Below, in pieces: positions 33,421 through 47,461 of a DNA stretch of 64,000 nt (position 1 is its first letter; every line of letters begins with the position of its first letter). The translations under genes were made by a program, and so were the position numbers. The stretch is taken from contig OZ038320.1 in the NCBI GenBank assembly GCA_964035795.1, forward strand, positions 30,070,875 to 30,134,874, given 5' to 3'. The notes under the pieces are model-generated. The model saw only the letters and a list, made by a program, of their open reading frames with translations, searched no databases and was not told where the DNA came from. This DNA comes from Pterobdella sp. o SKG-2022. Its lineage: Eukaryota > Annelida > Clitellata > Hirudinida > Piscicolidae.

Positions 33421-35336
33421 CTTGAATTGATAACTGTGCGCTATAAAAATCTTAATAATAATAATAATAAATATGAAAAGATTGTACTTACCAAAAAATA
33501 TCTTAACATCTAATAAATTTTCAAATACATAACCAAAAAAACATCATAAAAATAATATCTTGAAAAAAAAACAAAAAAAACCATAAATACCGGTAATAGA
33601 TAAAAAACACAATATCACTATTAAATGGATACATAAAAAATGACGGTAAACTGATTCAAAATCATTTATACATGGAATTCTTTACAATTTTGTTGCTTTG
33701 TAATGACCTGCAAACGTTATTTATTGATTTAAATTCTTTTGGCTGCTAAAATACAATACACAAACTAGAAAGTATGGTTTCAATTTCTGGCGAAAGCTTG
33801 AACAAAAAGATACGAGAATATAACATGGCAATTTTATCAATATTCTAGTAAGTGTTCTCATTATTATATTAACTTATTAATTAATTAGCTCATAGAGTGA
33901 AACTCGTTTTTTATATTTTATTTTAATATAACACTAATAAACAACCAAAAAACTCAATTAAGAAAACTGAGTATAAAAGATGCATAGATGTCTCTAAAAA
34001 ATTGAACCAAAAGACTACTTTTATTGTGAAAATATTAAATATCTATCATAAAATTACTACTATCCTAATATGGAGTAATGGCACGAGAATTTATGAGCAC
34101 AAAGCTTAAATGTTGGTATTTTTATTATTGACTGGTAAAATAAGTTTAATCTATTTTTGCGTTTCTCACCTTCCTCATAACTGTATGAAAAGATTGCAGC
34201 ATAGAAAATAAATATTACTATATAACCATATATACAATATGAATTTTATCAACGTTTTATGATAAAGTTAAGCTTATCGAAAATTATAGCTTTCGAATAT
34301 CAATAAATGCATTGAGAAATTTTCCCACATTTAATGTTTTTGTTGAAAACATAGAAAGGACTTACTTTTTGGTTCTCATTCTTTTTCGTCTATTATCTTT
34401 TCTTTATCAATTTTACCTATCAAAATATTGCGTTTTTAAATTTTTTGCTAATGTATTAATAAGTAAAGTTAATTAAACCATAAAAAGATTTTTATTCCAG
34501 GCGTTTTGAAGTTCATTTTACTGTAAATTCATACGACGCTTAGAAAAATCATACTTAAAACAATGTTACAGTGTCACATTATCAGTATTAATAAACATAT
34601 TTCCTAAGTTCTCAGGCAAAATGCATGGCATTTGTTTCACTCAGGCAATTTATAGACTGGTCAACTTTTTGAACGTCTTATGTCTTCGTATTTGATTAAA
34701 AAACAAGTATGATAATTTTGAAGAATTTATTTGGACTTGGAGATAATTATAATCTTTCAAACTATATTTTTTGCGTTTAAATAATTTTTCACGTTCATAA
34801 GACAGAGTTTGTTCATAAAATTTTTCATAAGAGACATTATTCTACCTGTTCTTTACAATGCTTCGTACTAAAGTTAAGCTTTGAAAAAGAGAAAATTTTT
34901 GTTTGAAACATTTTAGGTAAAATCATCAGACTGTTAAGAGCTGAGTTTTTACACGTACTTTTAATGAATAAGGCAATATGTATATTCCCTAAAATTTTCA
35001 AACATTGTTTCTTTCCCGATATAGATATTAGCTGCAAAAAATATGTTTTGTTTTTAGTGTGATATAAGTCTATTGTTTTTACAATATACATTAAAATGTT
35101 AAGAAAAACACATGATATGATCATATGAGTTCAGATATTCAAGTTATGGCGTTTAGGAATCAGCAAGAGGAGCACAGCAGTGGTAGGGTCTGTTCATATT
35201 TGCAGAGTGTCTGTGGTGATTAATTAAGTCTGTGAGGTTGAAAAATAATTCTAATTTCTAAAACCAATGACCATTGTGTTTGTTTAAAAAAATTCATAAG
35301 CAAAAATTTTTGAATTGATCTAATTGAATTTTTTAA

Positions 35337-35408
35337 AATTGAAAGTTCACAACGTTTTGAGTCTTCAAATACCCGCTTGCCGACTCAAAACGTTGTGAAC
35401 TTTCAATT
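35337..35408. repeat. Perfect inverted repeat: 27-bp arms, 18-base loop
   Basis: Left arm 35337-35363 starts aattgaaagttcacaacg. Right arm 35382-35408 is its exact reverse complement. The loop (35364-35381) is ttcaaatacccgcttgcc. It could be a foldback element core, a small-RNA hairpin, or a recent palindromic duplication. Confidence 0.9.
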
Positions 35409-37602
35409 ACAAACAGTACTTAAGGGTCGTGAGGCAGGCTGTAACTTCGAGGTGACTTTAATGCTTTCTAGACTAAACGAAACTTCAAAAAGTGTTTTCA
35501 TTTGAGTATAAATATATAAGTTGACTTTTGTTTTAAAAAACGACTATTTTCAATTGATTTTGAAAACATATTCTCAAACAAAATTTTCACATCATAAATA
35601 ACTCTGATGAAACTAGGATTCAGCGTGAAAAATTTGAAGCTTTCAAAAACTTTTTATTTTTTGAAATTTTAAGCAAAACAATCAGCAAAAATAGCTTTAA
35701 AAAAATTATTAAAAACAAATTGTTTGAAAACTTTACTTCAAAAACCAAAAGTTTTTTTAATAAACCATAAGATTAAAATACCTAGTCTTAGAAAAAATTA
35801 AATTTGAATAAATATAAAAAAACTTAGATAAATTCTTCACAAATTGCAAGCCAACCTCAACAAGCAAAGGTTTAGAAAATTCTACGTAGGATAAAACGAT
35901 CAATTGCTTGACAACCGTAAGACTGGTGCTGAAGAGGAAATAAATATGAGGTGAACACTCTTAAACTATATAGTGAATATTTGTTTAATCAATAAAGTTA
36001 TTTTAGATTTGAGCTTAAATTTAAAATTTAAATTAGATTAATATTTAAAAAAATTAAATTATTATGGATTGTATGTATTCCACATTTGATTTGATGTTTT
36101 TGTTTAAAAATAGAACAAGTATGAAATATAATCAATATAATACAAAAAACTGAAACCTTTCGTTAGTTTAATTCTTCCAAAGTTATTGTAAGATAATTTT
36201 ACATTAAAAATTACCTGAACACACAAGATTAAACTGAAAATGCTTAAATGAAAAATTCTATAAGACTTCCACAAAAATCACTTTCTCAATCACTTTCAAC
36301 ATAATCCAATCAAAGATGGTACCGAAAAACCTTATAGCAGACAACTGATAGAAGTTATTGCTTTGAATACTTCTTTAATTTTTCTATTTAAAATACAAAT
36401 AGCTTTTTACAATGCATATAGCTGATTAAGGAAACTGATAAAGTTTTGAGACACAGAACGTCGGCGGCAAGGACCTAATCAGACGAGAATAAATAAGCTT
36501 CTCAATTGAATCGTCTTGTTAATTACGGCATTATACATTCCTAATCCAATCTTATTCGTTGTTGTGGTTTGTTTGTGGTTTGAGGTTACAAAACGTTGCA
36601 GTAACTATTGGATTATTTTTCATTAACGAACCATTCATTACTCATATTTCACTTTTCATGAAGCTAATTCAATCAAGTGTTGAAAATTTTTTCTGAATGA
36701 ATCTTTTTAGTTTTGTCTGTGACTGAGAGTTGACCGCAAGAATAAGATTTCCAAGCATAATCGTGTTTTAGTTATAAATTTTAGTATAACTAAACATATG
36801 AAAGAATCCTTCAATACAATTAAAAAAATTTTTTTTTAAAATCAGGAAGAAAACCGAATGAATTTTCCACCAAACAGCAATAATTACTGTTTGAAATAAA
36901 ATGAATGGCTAAAGCTTGACGGATGGATGTAAGGTGTCGTGTAGACTGGTGAAGATGAAAAAATACACTGAAACTGAAGATTTTGCAAGATTTGTGATAA
37001 GTAAATGGAATTTAAAATTTATTTTTTTTAATTTAGCCATTCACTTTTAGTTTTTTGTATATTTTTTTTATATTGATAAAATCTGAATTAAAAACTTGAA
37101 AAAGATCAGTCATTTTAAGTCATTCATAAATATAAAAAGTTTTTCAGATTTTAAAAAGCAAATTGACAGATAAATAAGGATTAAGTTGAAGAAAAGGAAT
37201 TGTCAGAGCTATTTTTTCAAGTATTAATCTTCCAAAATTCAGCCTTTTTATTAATAATGATTTTAAATAAGTTTCGAAAATTCATTTTAATGAATTATAA
37301 ATTCATTTCTAAATAGTTAAAAAACAAGACAGCTTGGAAAAATTTTTGAAATACATGATGAGCTAGACTTGAAACAAAAGAACCAACTTTGGAAATTCAG
37401 TTCAAAATCTTATAAAAATATCTTCAAAATGTTTGTAAGAGAAGAATAGCTTATGAGTATTAAGGATGAAAAAACATTATTTCGCCACAAATCTGGGTTT
37501 TAGACCGAGGAAAGAATTTTAAAAAGCAGAAATGAAGCTAAAAGCTAAAAACTCGTTATAAATACGACTTAAACCCAATATAAAAAATTTGAATGATATA
37601 AA

Positions 37603-37745
37603 GTGTGTATCAAAAATTTGAAAGTCCCAGCAAACTACAAAACACTCGCAAGCACAAAAGCCCAAATAATAGAATCCACACTGATCAAAACCACCATTAC
37701 GCACACAAGACCACACTGCACTTCATACCTCGACCGTATATCAAA
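37603..37745 (+). mobile_element. C/A-rich island, possible retroelement fragment
   Basis: A G-poor, C/A-rich plus strand with the same composition as the LINE remnant at 25985-26494, open for 61 codons. No conserved motif seen, so the element assignment rests on composition. Confidence 0.3.
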
Positions 37746-37854
37746 GCACATAAGCCTCTCGCTTATAAACATAGCATCATTTAACTAGGGAATAGTGGGA
37801 TTTTTACTATAATAAAATATTTCAGCATTTGCATATATATTCATTCATGTATGA

Positions 37855-38170
37855 AACATGTAGCTTCATCCGTCTCTGCGTTACATCGTGGTAGGACCGT
37901 CAAGACGCCGAGTTGTGTGCGTGTGGTTTTACGTAGGTGTGCAGTGAGTGGGGCTCTAGGGGTGTGTTCAAGGGTTGAAATTGGATTTTGGTTGAGTGAA
38001 GTTGTGGGTGGTTGTGTTGTTAAGTGGGGTAGATTTGTGGGTCGGATTGATGAGTGGGGTTGTGGATAAGGATGATGGATTGGTGGGGTTGGCTGGTGGG
38101 TGGGGCTGGTAGGTGAAGTTTTTGTGGGGAAAGTGGGGTTGGTGGATGGAGTGTCTGTAAAGGTTTTGCA
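37855..38170 (-). mobile_element. G/T-rich island, possible retroelement fragment in reverse orientation
   Basis: The plus strand is G/T-rich and C-poor, so its complement has the C/A-rich composition of the LINE remnant. A 113-codon minus frame rich in Pro, Thr and His spans it. It faces the island at 37603-37745. Identity is unproven. Confidence 0.3.
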
Positions 38171-38182
38171 TCCAAAGTTCAT

Positions 38183-41100
38183 GTATAGTACATTAGTTCT
38201 ATGTTATTTTTCTGTTAGTGTTATTCTAAAAGAATTTTTTTTCACGTTTATTTTATATTATTCAATTTTTAAAAATTTCTGTTTCTACCTTTATTTTTCT
38301 ACTTTTTCATAGTCTTTAAATCCATTTAAAAAGCTTTTTTTTGCTTTCTAATGATAATAGTTTTAATAACCCATTTGTTTTAAGGGAATTTATAAAAAAA
38401 ATGTGAATCTTCATACTTTTTTTTTAATATGGTACAATTGAAAAGTTCAAGGCATTTTTGGTTTTTTTTCAGATACTTTTACGTTAAAGTGAAGATTTAA
38501 AAGTATACAGATGATTACGAAGCCTGAGATTAAATTAATAGATAGGAAGTAAATCTCAGATCATAAACATCCCTTAACCCTTTTGTTCTTGGTTTCCAAT
38601 AAAAAAGTATTATAATTTTAAGCTGTAAAAAATTGATTGAACTCGCAAGAATTCCAAAGATAACAACAAACTTGAGAAATTTTTTTAACGAGCCATTAAG
38701 TCAATGGATACTAACGTTAAATCAATAATAATTGTTATCAAATAGTAATTATTATCGAAAAGTATATTACAAATAAGTGCAAAGCTTTTTGTTCACGATG
38801 TGGCATTTTCATTGAGTTGAAACAAGTGCCGTTGATGTGATTATTTGTAGTTGTTTTGACAAAAGTTCTGAGTATATTTCTGAATATATATGAATGATTT
38901 CATTTGACTAGCATCAAATAAACTTATTCATTAACAACTTTAATCAAGCTTAAAAAAACGGTTTTTTGAAAACAAGTTATAAATTATTCTAAAAACCTTT
39001 GTTCTCTGTTTAAATATAACTTTGGAAATATATAGCTCTGTAACAAGGCGTATATTTGCTAGAGAATTTGCACGATTGAAAAGGAAATAGAAAAATATAA
39101 AAAAATATAAAAAAACGGTTGTTTCAAAAGAATAAAAGCCATTTTTTGAAGTAAAACTGATTCTTTTCTTTAAAGATAATTAAAAAGTAAAACTTCTCTC
39201 AAACCTATTTAAGGGCTTATTGTTTTTTGCAGGCATTTCAGGCGATTTATAACCATATTCAACAATTATAAGAATAAATTCAAAATAAACCAAATATAAC
39301 TATTTCAATACTGAATAAATTGACCAAGAAATTAATTGAACATATATACATATCATATAAAAGTATTTGATAGAGTCTGTGGCCGACCCAAGTGGAGATA
39401 ATAAACTTAATTATTAAGGAGTTATGTGCCAAATGCAATTATAAAAGCAGTGGAATAACTTATTTATAAGGCTGTTCTAATTAATTTGAACCTATTAACG
39501 GTAATTTAATAACATCAAGAAAAATAATTTATTGTAAATCATCAAAAGCTTATTGAAGAATTGTCAAATATCGTAAATCTATTATTTAATTGTAAAAACT
39601 AAAAATGTACATTAAATTATCGATAGAAATATTCTTGCTCATCACTCAAATAAAATCAATTGAGCTTTAAAATTTATGAAGTACGGGTAAAAATGGTCGT
39701 TAAAACTTGATTGATTTGAAGTCTTTACGAGGAACACCGTGGTAAAAGATTTGAAATATAATGATGAATATCTACTTTCAGTGTCGACTGACTTGTATTG
39801 ATACATTATAACATGTGAATCATGGTTTGTTGGTGTTGTAGGAGAAACTTAAGTTGTCAAAAATGAAAGCTTTTTGTGTGGAAAATGTATTTTATTCCAC
39901 AAAGTTAAGTTTGGAAATTTTTCAGTTTATGTATGACCACACGAGGTTTTCTAAAAAGGTTTGATTTTTAATACAAAAGCATGAAATTTAAGTTTGAAAT
40001 CAGAATGGAATATAATAAAATAGTATGTAAATATAATATAGAAGTTCAATTACAATCTAATGATCACTTAAAGCTTTTATTGTAATGGTTAAAGCATAAA
40101 ATAGAGTATAAATTGAACTATTGTTATAAGAATTTATCTAAATATCCTGGAAATAGAACTTAAATAATACATCATCAAATGGGGGTTTCAAAAGCAATAA
40201 AATGGACGTTCCAAATCATTTTTAGCGCGTGTTCAACAATAAATTTAAAATAAATATGATCGAGAGGAGAAAGGTTTATCCATAAAAGAACAGTATAATA
40301 ATATTTAATGTTTTGTTTAGCTTTTTTCATCTGTTTTTACGCAAAAAAGTTGGAATTGTCTTTGAAAAATTTTATTCAAATTGCGTTTTAAAACTCTGAA
40401 ATTGAAATTATGTTTTTTTTTTCAAACTTTTCTCTAAAAATCAAAGATAACGACAGGGGCTTGTGTTATGAGCAAGCTGGACGAATAAAAAGCCGTTATA
40501 GACCGAAAAACAAACAAAATACTTTTAGAACAAACTCATAAATATATATATATATAAATAAGCAATAGTGCAAATGGAAATTAACCCACAAAAAGACACC
40601 TAAAAAGTGCTAAACCGTATGAACTCTAAGTCAAATGCACAACTTCGAAGAAGTATTCTAACAGTGAACTCTGTAGTTTTTTGACGCATGCATGGAGCCT
40701 TGCCTATTTCAAAAATCTTAATTAGATTGTAAAGTTTGCATAGGTTAAAAGCGATAATTGAGACAAAATAATACAAAACCTTGAAAAAACAGTGATAAAA
40801 AGCTCATTAGATTTTTAATGGAGTTAAGCAAATCAAATCAGCAGCAAGTTTTCAGAAGTCGTTACATTCGACCACTTCGATTAGAGACCTCTTCTTTATT
40901 ACCTCACATCTTCATTATTCACCTTTTCTCTATTACTTTTGCAGTCTATTTTATTGAAAAAAAGTTATACTATTAAAAAAACTTTTTTGGGGAAAGTTTA
41001 TTTTTTTTGGAAGCAGTTTTTGATTATAATATTATTGTTTCATTGCTAATTATTTCAATATAATGATTAATTGGTTAACCATTATTTGCATTTTTTTATT

Positions 41101-44040
41101 CATATGCTTTATTGTTCCTTCTCGCCAAATTATTATGCCATTTTTATGTATGTTTCATTTGTTATTATTTGCTTGTTTTTGAAATGCTTATTTTATTTTT
41201 CCCAAATGATTTTTTTCCTGCACGCCATAACTTCGCCACAGTGCCTCCGAAGCTTCAAAACTGCACGCTACATAAATTCAAGCAGTTTTTTTCGAATATC
41301 AACTGAATTTTATTGTTGTTATTACTCTTTCAAATTCAGCTAAATTATTCTCATTTTTTCATTAAATTTTTTTGTTTCCACAATTTTCCACAAGGATAAT
41401 TACCTCGGCAATCCTTTTATAAAGAACTTTATATAGAAAACCCTTTATTTTATATTTTATATAATTATTCTGAAAACTTATTGAAGGTTCCAAAAATTTA
41501 TCAGCGCGCATTTTTAGAGGGCTGTATGTTCTGATCAGCTGTCGATGCAGTATCTCCTGATGACTATGCTCCCAGCAGACTTAACTAACAAATTTAGTGT
41601 TTTATTGAACGTTGAAATATATTTTTAAAATTTAAAATACAAAAAGATGCATTAAGCTGTTGAATTATTGAAATGAAAAATGTTCACGGCATTTAAAAAT
41701 TAAATGTTAATCTCATTTTTTCAACTTTCAAACATATTTTCAAAATTTCAGATATTTTTTTGTTATATTTGACGAGGCAAATTTGAAGCAATGCGATTTT
41801 TGTACAAATTGATACACCATCAATAACACAATAAAGATTTTAAAATCGTTTTGTTTCAAGGCTACAAAATTTCGGTATTCACAATGTTATTATGAACTCT
41901 CAGTTTTAAATTTGTCATTAAAACTCCAATAAAAGCTTTTGAAAACCTATAGGTAACTTTCCAAATATTGTTCTTCATATCATTTTAGCATATGACTACT
42001 AACGCCGGCGAAGCAACAATTAATTTGACATGAAAGCAACTTTTAATTGAAGCGTCTTTAGTCCCCGAAGAACGCCAGTATTAGAATTCTAATTGGCCTT
42101 TTGATATTTATAATATACATTGAATTTTAAATTACTTATTTTTCATCATTTATTCACGAATAAATTACACCGGTCCCTGAAGTAAGCACGTTCAGATACT
42201 ATTTTTTTAAAGAATTTGCGATAATTTTATCTGAAATAGATTTGTGAACTAACCTCAAGGTACTTTTTCTCATTAATTGTTTTTTTTTAATAATTTAGCG
42301 CAATATTTAAAAGTAAATAGACATAAATCGACAGTTCGGTAATTTTTAGTTCCTAAAATTCAAATCTATTTTATAAATACTTGAAAAGCATTTGAATAGA
42401 CAGTACAAAAAATATTTGACAAAATAAAAGTTGGCGATGAGTACGCAAGACTCTAAGTTATTAACAGCTCGAAAGCAATCCGATTAGGCATTTTGTGCAT
42501 AGGAATTGATACGTAATAAATAATAACTACTATAACATTGACTAGCTATTTTGTGTGGAAGAATAGAGGATAGCTATCAATAACTATAACATTTGAAGTT
42601 TTTTGTTTGATGTTCAAGTTGAATTATTTTAATGAACAAAAATAGGGATTAAGCACAAAGATGTGCAAGAGTAAAAACATTTCAATGTAAGAAATACTCA
42701 AAAATTTAAGAAAGAAAATGTTGAAAAAATAATTAAAGAAATATTTTTAAAACGAAAAAGATTTTTAAGACTAAAACTGTTGACATAGCGAGATTCTAGA
42801 AAGTTGGCTCTGAAAATAACTAAGGTTTGATTTGACATGTGCTGTGGTGAGTGGGGGTTTTAAATAATTTTCCAGAAAATCTTTTAAGAAAATAATTTAA
42901 AAGCCGTTAAAGCTTTTTTACCTTACAGCCAAGATTCTTTTGTTTTCTTGGATTTATGAGTTAGTGGGCGTAATTGTGGGAAAAACTCGTGTGAAATAAT
43001 GTTGGAGCTGGCAACGAAAGCCTGCGTATATACTCGCCCCACATATAAATAATAAGATAAATTTCTTTTTAAATCCGATAGAGAAAAGAAGATTTTAGAA
43101 TGAACTAAAACGTGTTTAAGGTCGCGGTTTGAAGATGAGGAGAAGATAAAAAATTTTGACGATGGAAAAAGTTAATGAAAAAATAAGATGCTCGTAGTGA
43201 TAAAGATGATACGTCAAGATTATTACGCTTTTCTTATCATTTAATTCATTTTGAATTTGTTAAAAATAAAATAGACTTTTTAAAATGTTATTTTATAGAG
43301 CAACATATTATACACATGAAGCTCATTTTATAGTTACTTTTTCATTTAAAATACATGTATCTCTTACAATTAAATTTAAAAAATTTTTTATTTTTTAGTC
43401 ACATTGATATATATTTTTATGCATTCAAAGAGGTCTTCCCTAAACCACATAAAAACGTGTGCTGGGCTTTCATTTTTTAGCATTCGATAAACTTATTTTA
43501 ATGTCTTTTTATTTCAAAACTTTTCCTATCATTGTATGCAAATGCAGTGAATATATTCAGATACCAACATTGCCTTCATTGCTTTTTTTTCTTCACATAA
43601 TTAGCCAGGCTTTTATTATGTTTTTGTTAAACGTTGTTCAAAAAATCAGTTTTCAAATATCTCTTGACGTGCCTAGTGACACATCGGTTGAAGCTCTGTT
43701 TAATGGTCAGAAATGCACTTTTCACTGTTGTGCAATAGTTTTATCATTGTTTTGTTGGCCAATAATGTTTTGTAGTCATTAAAACTGAAAATAAAAAGCC
43801 TCCAAAGACCTCCACTAAATTCATATAATCAATTTAACCGTAGTCTTTTAATGAAATTTGCATTTTGAAATTATTCGTTTGTAATTTTAATTTTCTGAGA
43901 GGTTTTTTGAACTTTTCATCATTTCTTACAGAAAAAAGCAAAAAAGTTTTATAAAGCAATTGGGGTTCTAATCTAGGTTATACATATTGTGCTAGGTTAA
44001 AAATTTTTAAATGATATTTGAACACAAAATAACAAAAAAA
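38183..44040. other. Gene-poor AT-rich DNA
   Basis: No supported gene; short open frames only. No clear repeat larger than AT runs. Confidence 0.6.
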
Positions 44041-44057
44041 AAGCACGCTTGTTTTGA

Positions 44058-44172
44058 TGACGTCACATGGAAGTCAAAAGAACCGGAAAAGGAAGTAACA
44101 AAACTCATTTCCCGCACATCTCGCCCAATCACAATCCAATGTTCATATCATGTGACAAATAAATTGACCAAT
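44058..44172 (+). promoter_or_regulatory. Promoter-like motif cluster
   Basis: Within 115 bp: a perfect CRE, TGACGTCA (44058-44065); E-boxes CACATG (44064) and CATGTG (44149); ETS-type CCGGAA (44083) and AGGAAG (44090); and three CCAAT boxes (44125, 44136, 44168). It is the closest promoter-like sequence upstream of the protocadherin start at 47462, and would need a non-coding first exon. Function is inference. Confidence 0.4.
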
Positions 44173-44226
44173 CACATTAATTCTTTACAAACATTCAAGC
44201 TCGCCATAACCTACAAATCTAGATAA

Positions 44227-47200
44227 AATTTTCATTTTTCAAACTTTTCAAATTCATCATTTTAAGCTTCAAAAAAGATTCAAAATTTTAAATTGTTTTT
44301 TTTTCTATTCGATAAAAAACATTGTTTCCTAATGATGGGGGCTAGATATGAGTCACGTATGCAAGCCTTCTTCATTATAACACTATGCAAGGTGAAGAGA
44401 GAATCTATAACTAGAACATAAAGCTAATACATGAAACGATTTTGGGGTATATCTTATGGAAGGCATTGAGAGAGGGGAAAAGTTTGGCAAGTATTAATCA
44501 ATAACATGCAGAAAGATTTTTTTGTTGAGAAAACACTGGCAAAACAAATAAGAAGCTGATTGTGTAGTGAAGCATGCAAAACTCCATTGGAAACACTGGC
44601 AGTCGTTTCAATATTAGCGGCGCAATTAATCTCAAAGTGAAAAACTTCACTTTATTTATGAGGCAAGACGAAGAATGAATTGAAATGAACATGAATTTAA
44701 AACTGTGTGTAAATGAAACAACTCTGATAAAGTACAATTTTAACAATAAAAAATTTGTAAAAAAAGTGCTTAGTCAAAAATTAATGGAAAAGCCCCACGT
44801 TTTTGATGATATTTAATTTCAAACAAAAAAAATTTCCATTCTCTACAAAAAAATAGTGAATTTTTAAAAATTATAGTTATTCATACTTTGTATTTCTGCC
44901 ATTAATCTAAGTTTCTTTTTTTTCATTTGAATAATCTTTTTGTGGTTTTATATAGACTTTATCCCGACTGCATTTATTTAGAATAAACTTATATACTGTA
45001 AATTGTTAATTTGTTTCGGATTAACTAAACTAATTTATATCATTTTATTTTCTATTTTTAAATGCTTCATTTATTATTTTTCAATTCATATAAAATTTTC
45101 TCATAATTTTTTAGAATTTCTCAACCTATATTAAAATAATTTCTCTAACTTATAGAACTATTTAGCTCGTATCCAATAAAAATTCATTTGATACTCTTTC
45201 AATTTAGTCTTTTTCCTATTAAAACTTTTCTCTCGTATAATTACTTGTAATTTGGTAATAGTGTCCAAACTGCTTTTCCAACTAATGGCATTGAATATTA
45301 TTGAAGGTTCCATATGATATTTCATTGGCATCATCTCTTTCCATCTTCCCCACTCTATAATGAAGGTTTTTAAGATTCAAAAAATATTCTATTCTTAATT
45401 GTTACAGCTTATATTGAATTTTTGATATTGAAATTAATTTCGAAAAGCAAAAGTTCATTGGACTTCGAACTTATTTTTAATAGTATTCCCAGCAGCTCAT
45501 CAAGTCTTGATAAAGAAAATCAAAAGATTTGAATAATTTTTATATTATTCAAATTATAAGTCGCTTTCGTTATTTCAAAACAATTTTTATCAATATCAAA
45601 CTATTGGTTAGAAGTATATAATTAAAAAAAAACTTAATATCTTTCAATATATTTAAAAATTTAAATAAGAAAACAAATATAAAAACATTGGAAAACTGAG
45701 TGAAAATGTAATACTATTTTGCATAAAATTTTAAATTGAGCACTAAAAACTTACGCACTTTATAATAGAGCATTGTTCACAGTTGCTAAGTAGAAACTTA
45801 GTTTTTTGGAGTGCAAATGCTTCATGGCTGGTATGCCACTAGGTGAAGATCAAGCAAAGGTTATTTATGCTGAATAAATTAGTGAGTATTAAGTGAAATA
45901 ATATTTTTCAAAACTCAACGCTATGAAAATGGGTTATTTAAAAGTTAACTTAGTAAGAGAGTATGGTTTATTTAAAAGTTGAAACTATATAAAAAAATGA
46001 TATTATTTGAAAGTTAGCGCTATAAAAATAGAATGAAACTATTTAAACTGTGCCATGAAAACACATATAATATGGTTTTAGTGGGAAATAATGAATAAAA
46101 AATTTAATTTTGCTTTATAAGAGTTACTCAAAAGGATTATTACAGCTCTTACTCAAATAGACTTTAAAGCCAATTTTTGTTTCTGCACTTGCTTTAATTC
46201 CCTCACCTGACCACTACTCTATCTGAAATATTTCAAAATTTCTATGATTTTTTTTGAATTTATATTCATTTTGATTATTTTTATGGTGTTTTTTAATTGT
46301 TATGATTCTTGTTGGGGTTTAAGTCATTTAGAATTCAGTTGAAAAAGTTAAATTTTGAGTTTTATGATGTAAAAATATTTTAATTAAAAAAAATAAATAG
46401 AAGATTTAGAAAAAGCTATTTTGCGGCATAAAGTTCCAAATATGAGGAAATTGAATTTTGGTATACAAAATAAAATCAAGTTAATATAGCAAAATATTTT
46501 ATTCTACAAAAACACAGACTATTTTTTATTTTCTTGAATGTTTTTTTGAATGAATAAATATTCATGTATTATTTTATAATTTTTATGTTTAAAATTATCC
46601 TTAGATTTTTACTATTTTTTTTTTGAATTTGATTAAAACTCTTTTCAAAGAACTTCGAATTCAAAGCAAAATTCTTTTCGTTTGATTGTAATTTTAGTGT
46701 GGGGTTTTATTCCAAGATGTGAAGTCGAGTGATGTTTTTATTGAAACAAAACTATATATTTTGCAAAATCTCGACAGTTTTCAACCAATCCAATCGGATG
46801 TTGAAATAGTTTTATAACAAAGTTACGAGCTTGTTATGAGGGTGGAAGCACTAATCTAGTTAAGTACAAACATTGTTGTTTTTTTTGGTGATAATTCAGA
46901 GCTTATATAAATTTTTCATTAATAAATTTTATTGTGAAAAAAATTATAGACAAAAAACATGGAAGACATGGGCGGGCTGAGATTTGAACCTGGTGGCATG
47001 TAATTTGGAAAATAAATAACAAGCCACACGTAAAGAACTTTTAACTTACATTAATTTGAATATTTTCTCCCGAACACAAAAATAATTTCTATGGATAGGC
47101 TTTTTATAATTAATACATGGTACACACTTGGACTCTTATGATTAATATTTGTTTGAAATAATCATGAAACTTCTAAAAAATTAAATTGGAATTCGGAGAG

Positions 47201-47461
47201 TGATGTTGCTTGTACGACTTGTTAAAGGTTTGCAATGTGACCATTCAATAGATTGACTCGCAGTTTTTGAAAATTTATAAATCGAATCTGAAAGAAGAAA
47301 AGTGAAAAAATTGAAAAGAAAAATGAATTTTAAAAGTTTGATTTTTTGTAATTTTTCAATTTTTATTTGCCCAAAAAAATGTAAAAATTTGACAATGCAC
47401 TGGAGCAGTCAGAGATCTTGAAAATCTTTCATAAAAACAAAAGAAAAGTCTAGAAAACACA
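44227..47461. other. Region upstream of the protocadherin start
   Basis: AT-rich with no coding region seen. At 46968-47005 the minus strand has a tRNA-like B box (ggttcaaatct) but no convincing cloverleaf. It may contain the 5' UTR exon and intron of the protocadherin. Confidence 0.5.

Larger units (their letters stand above)
32156..37600. other. Gene-poor AT-rich DNA with a hairpin and microsatellites
   Basis: No coding region recognised. It contains the TA tract at 32525, the 19-bp tandem duplication at 33383 and the perfect hairpin at 35337. Confidence 0.6.

Noticed and set aside
37841..38182. 113-codon minus-strand Pro/Thr-rich frame
   Set aside because: Openness is explained by the C/A-rich composition of the island; no start context or domain supports a host gene.
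46968..47005. tRNA gene on the minus strand
   Set aside because: There is a B-box-like ggttcaaatct, but no good A box, anticodon arm or acceptor stem; at most a SINE remnant.
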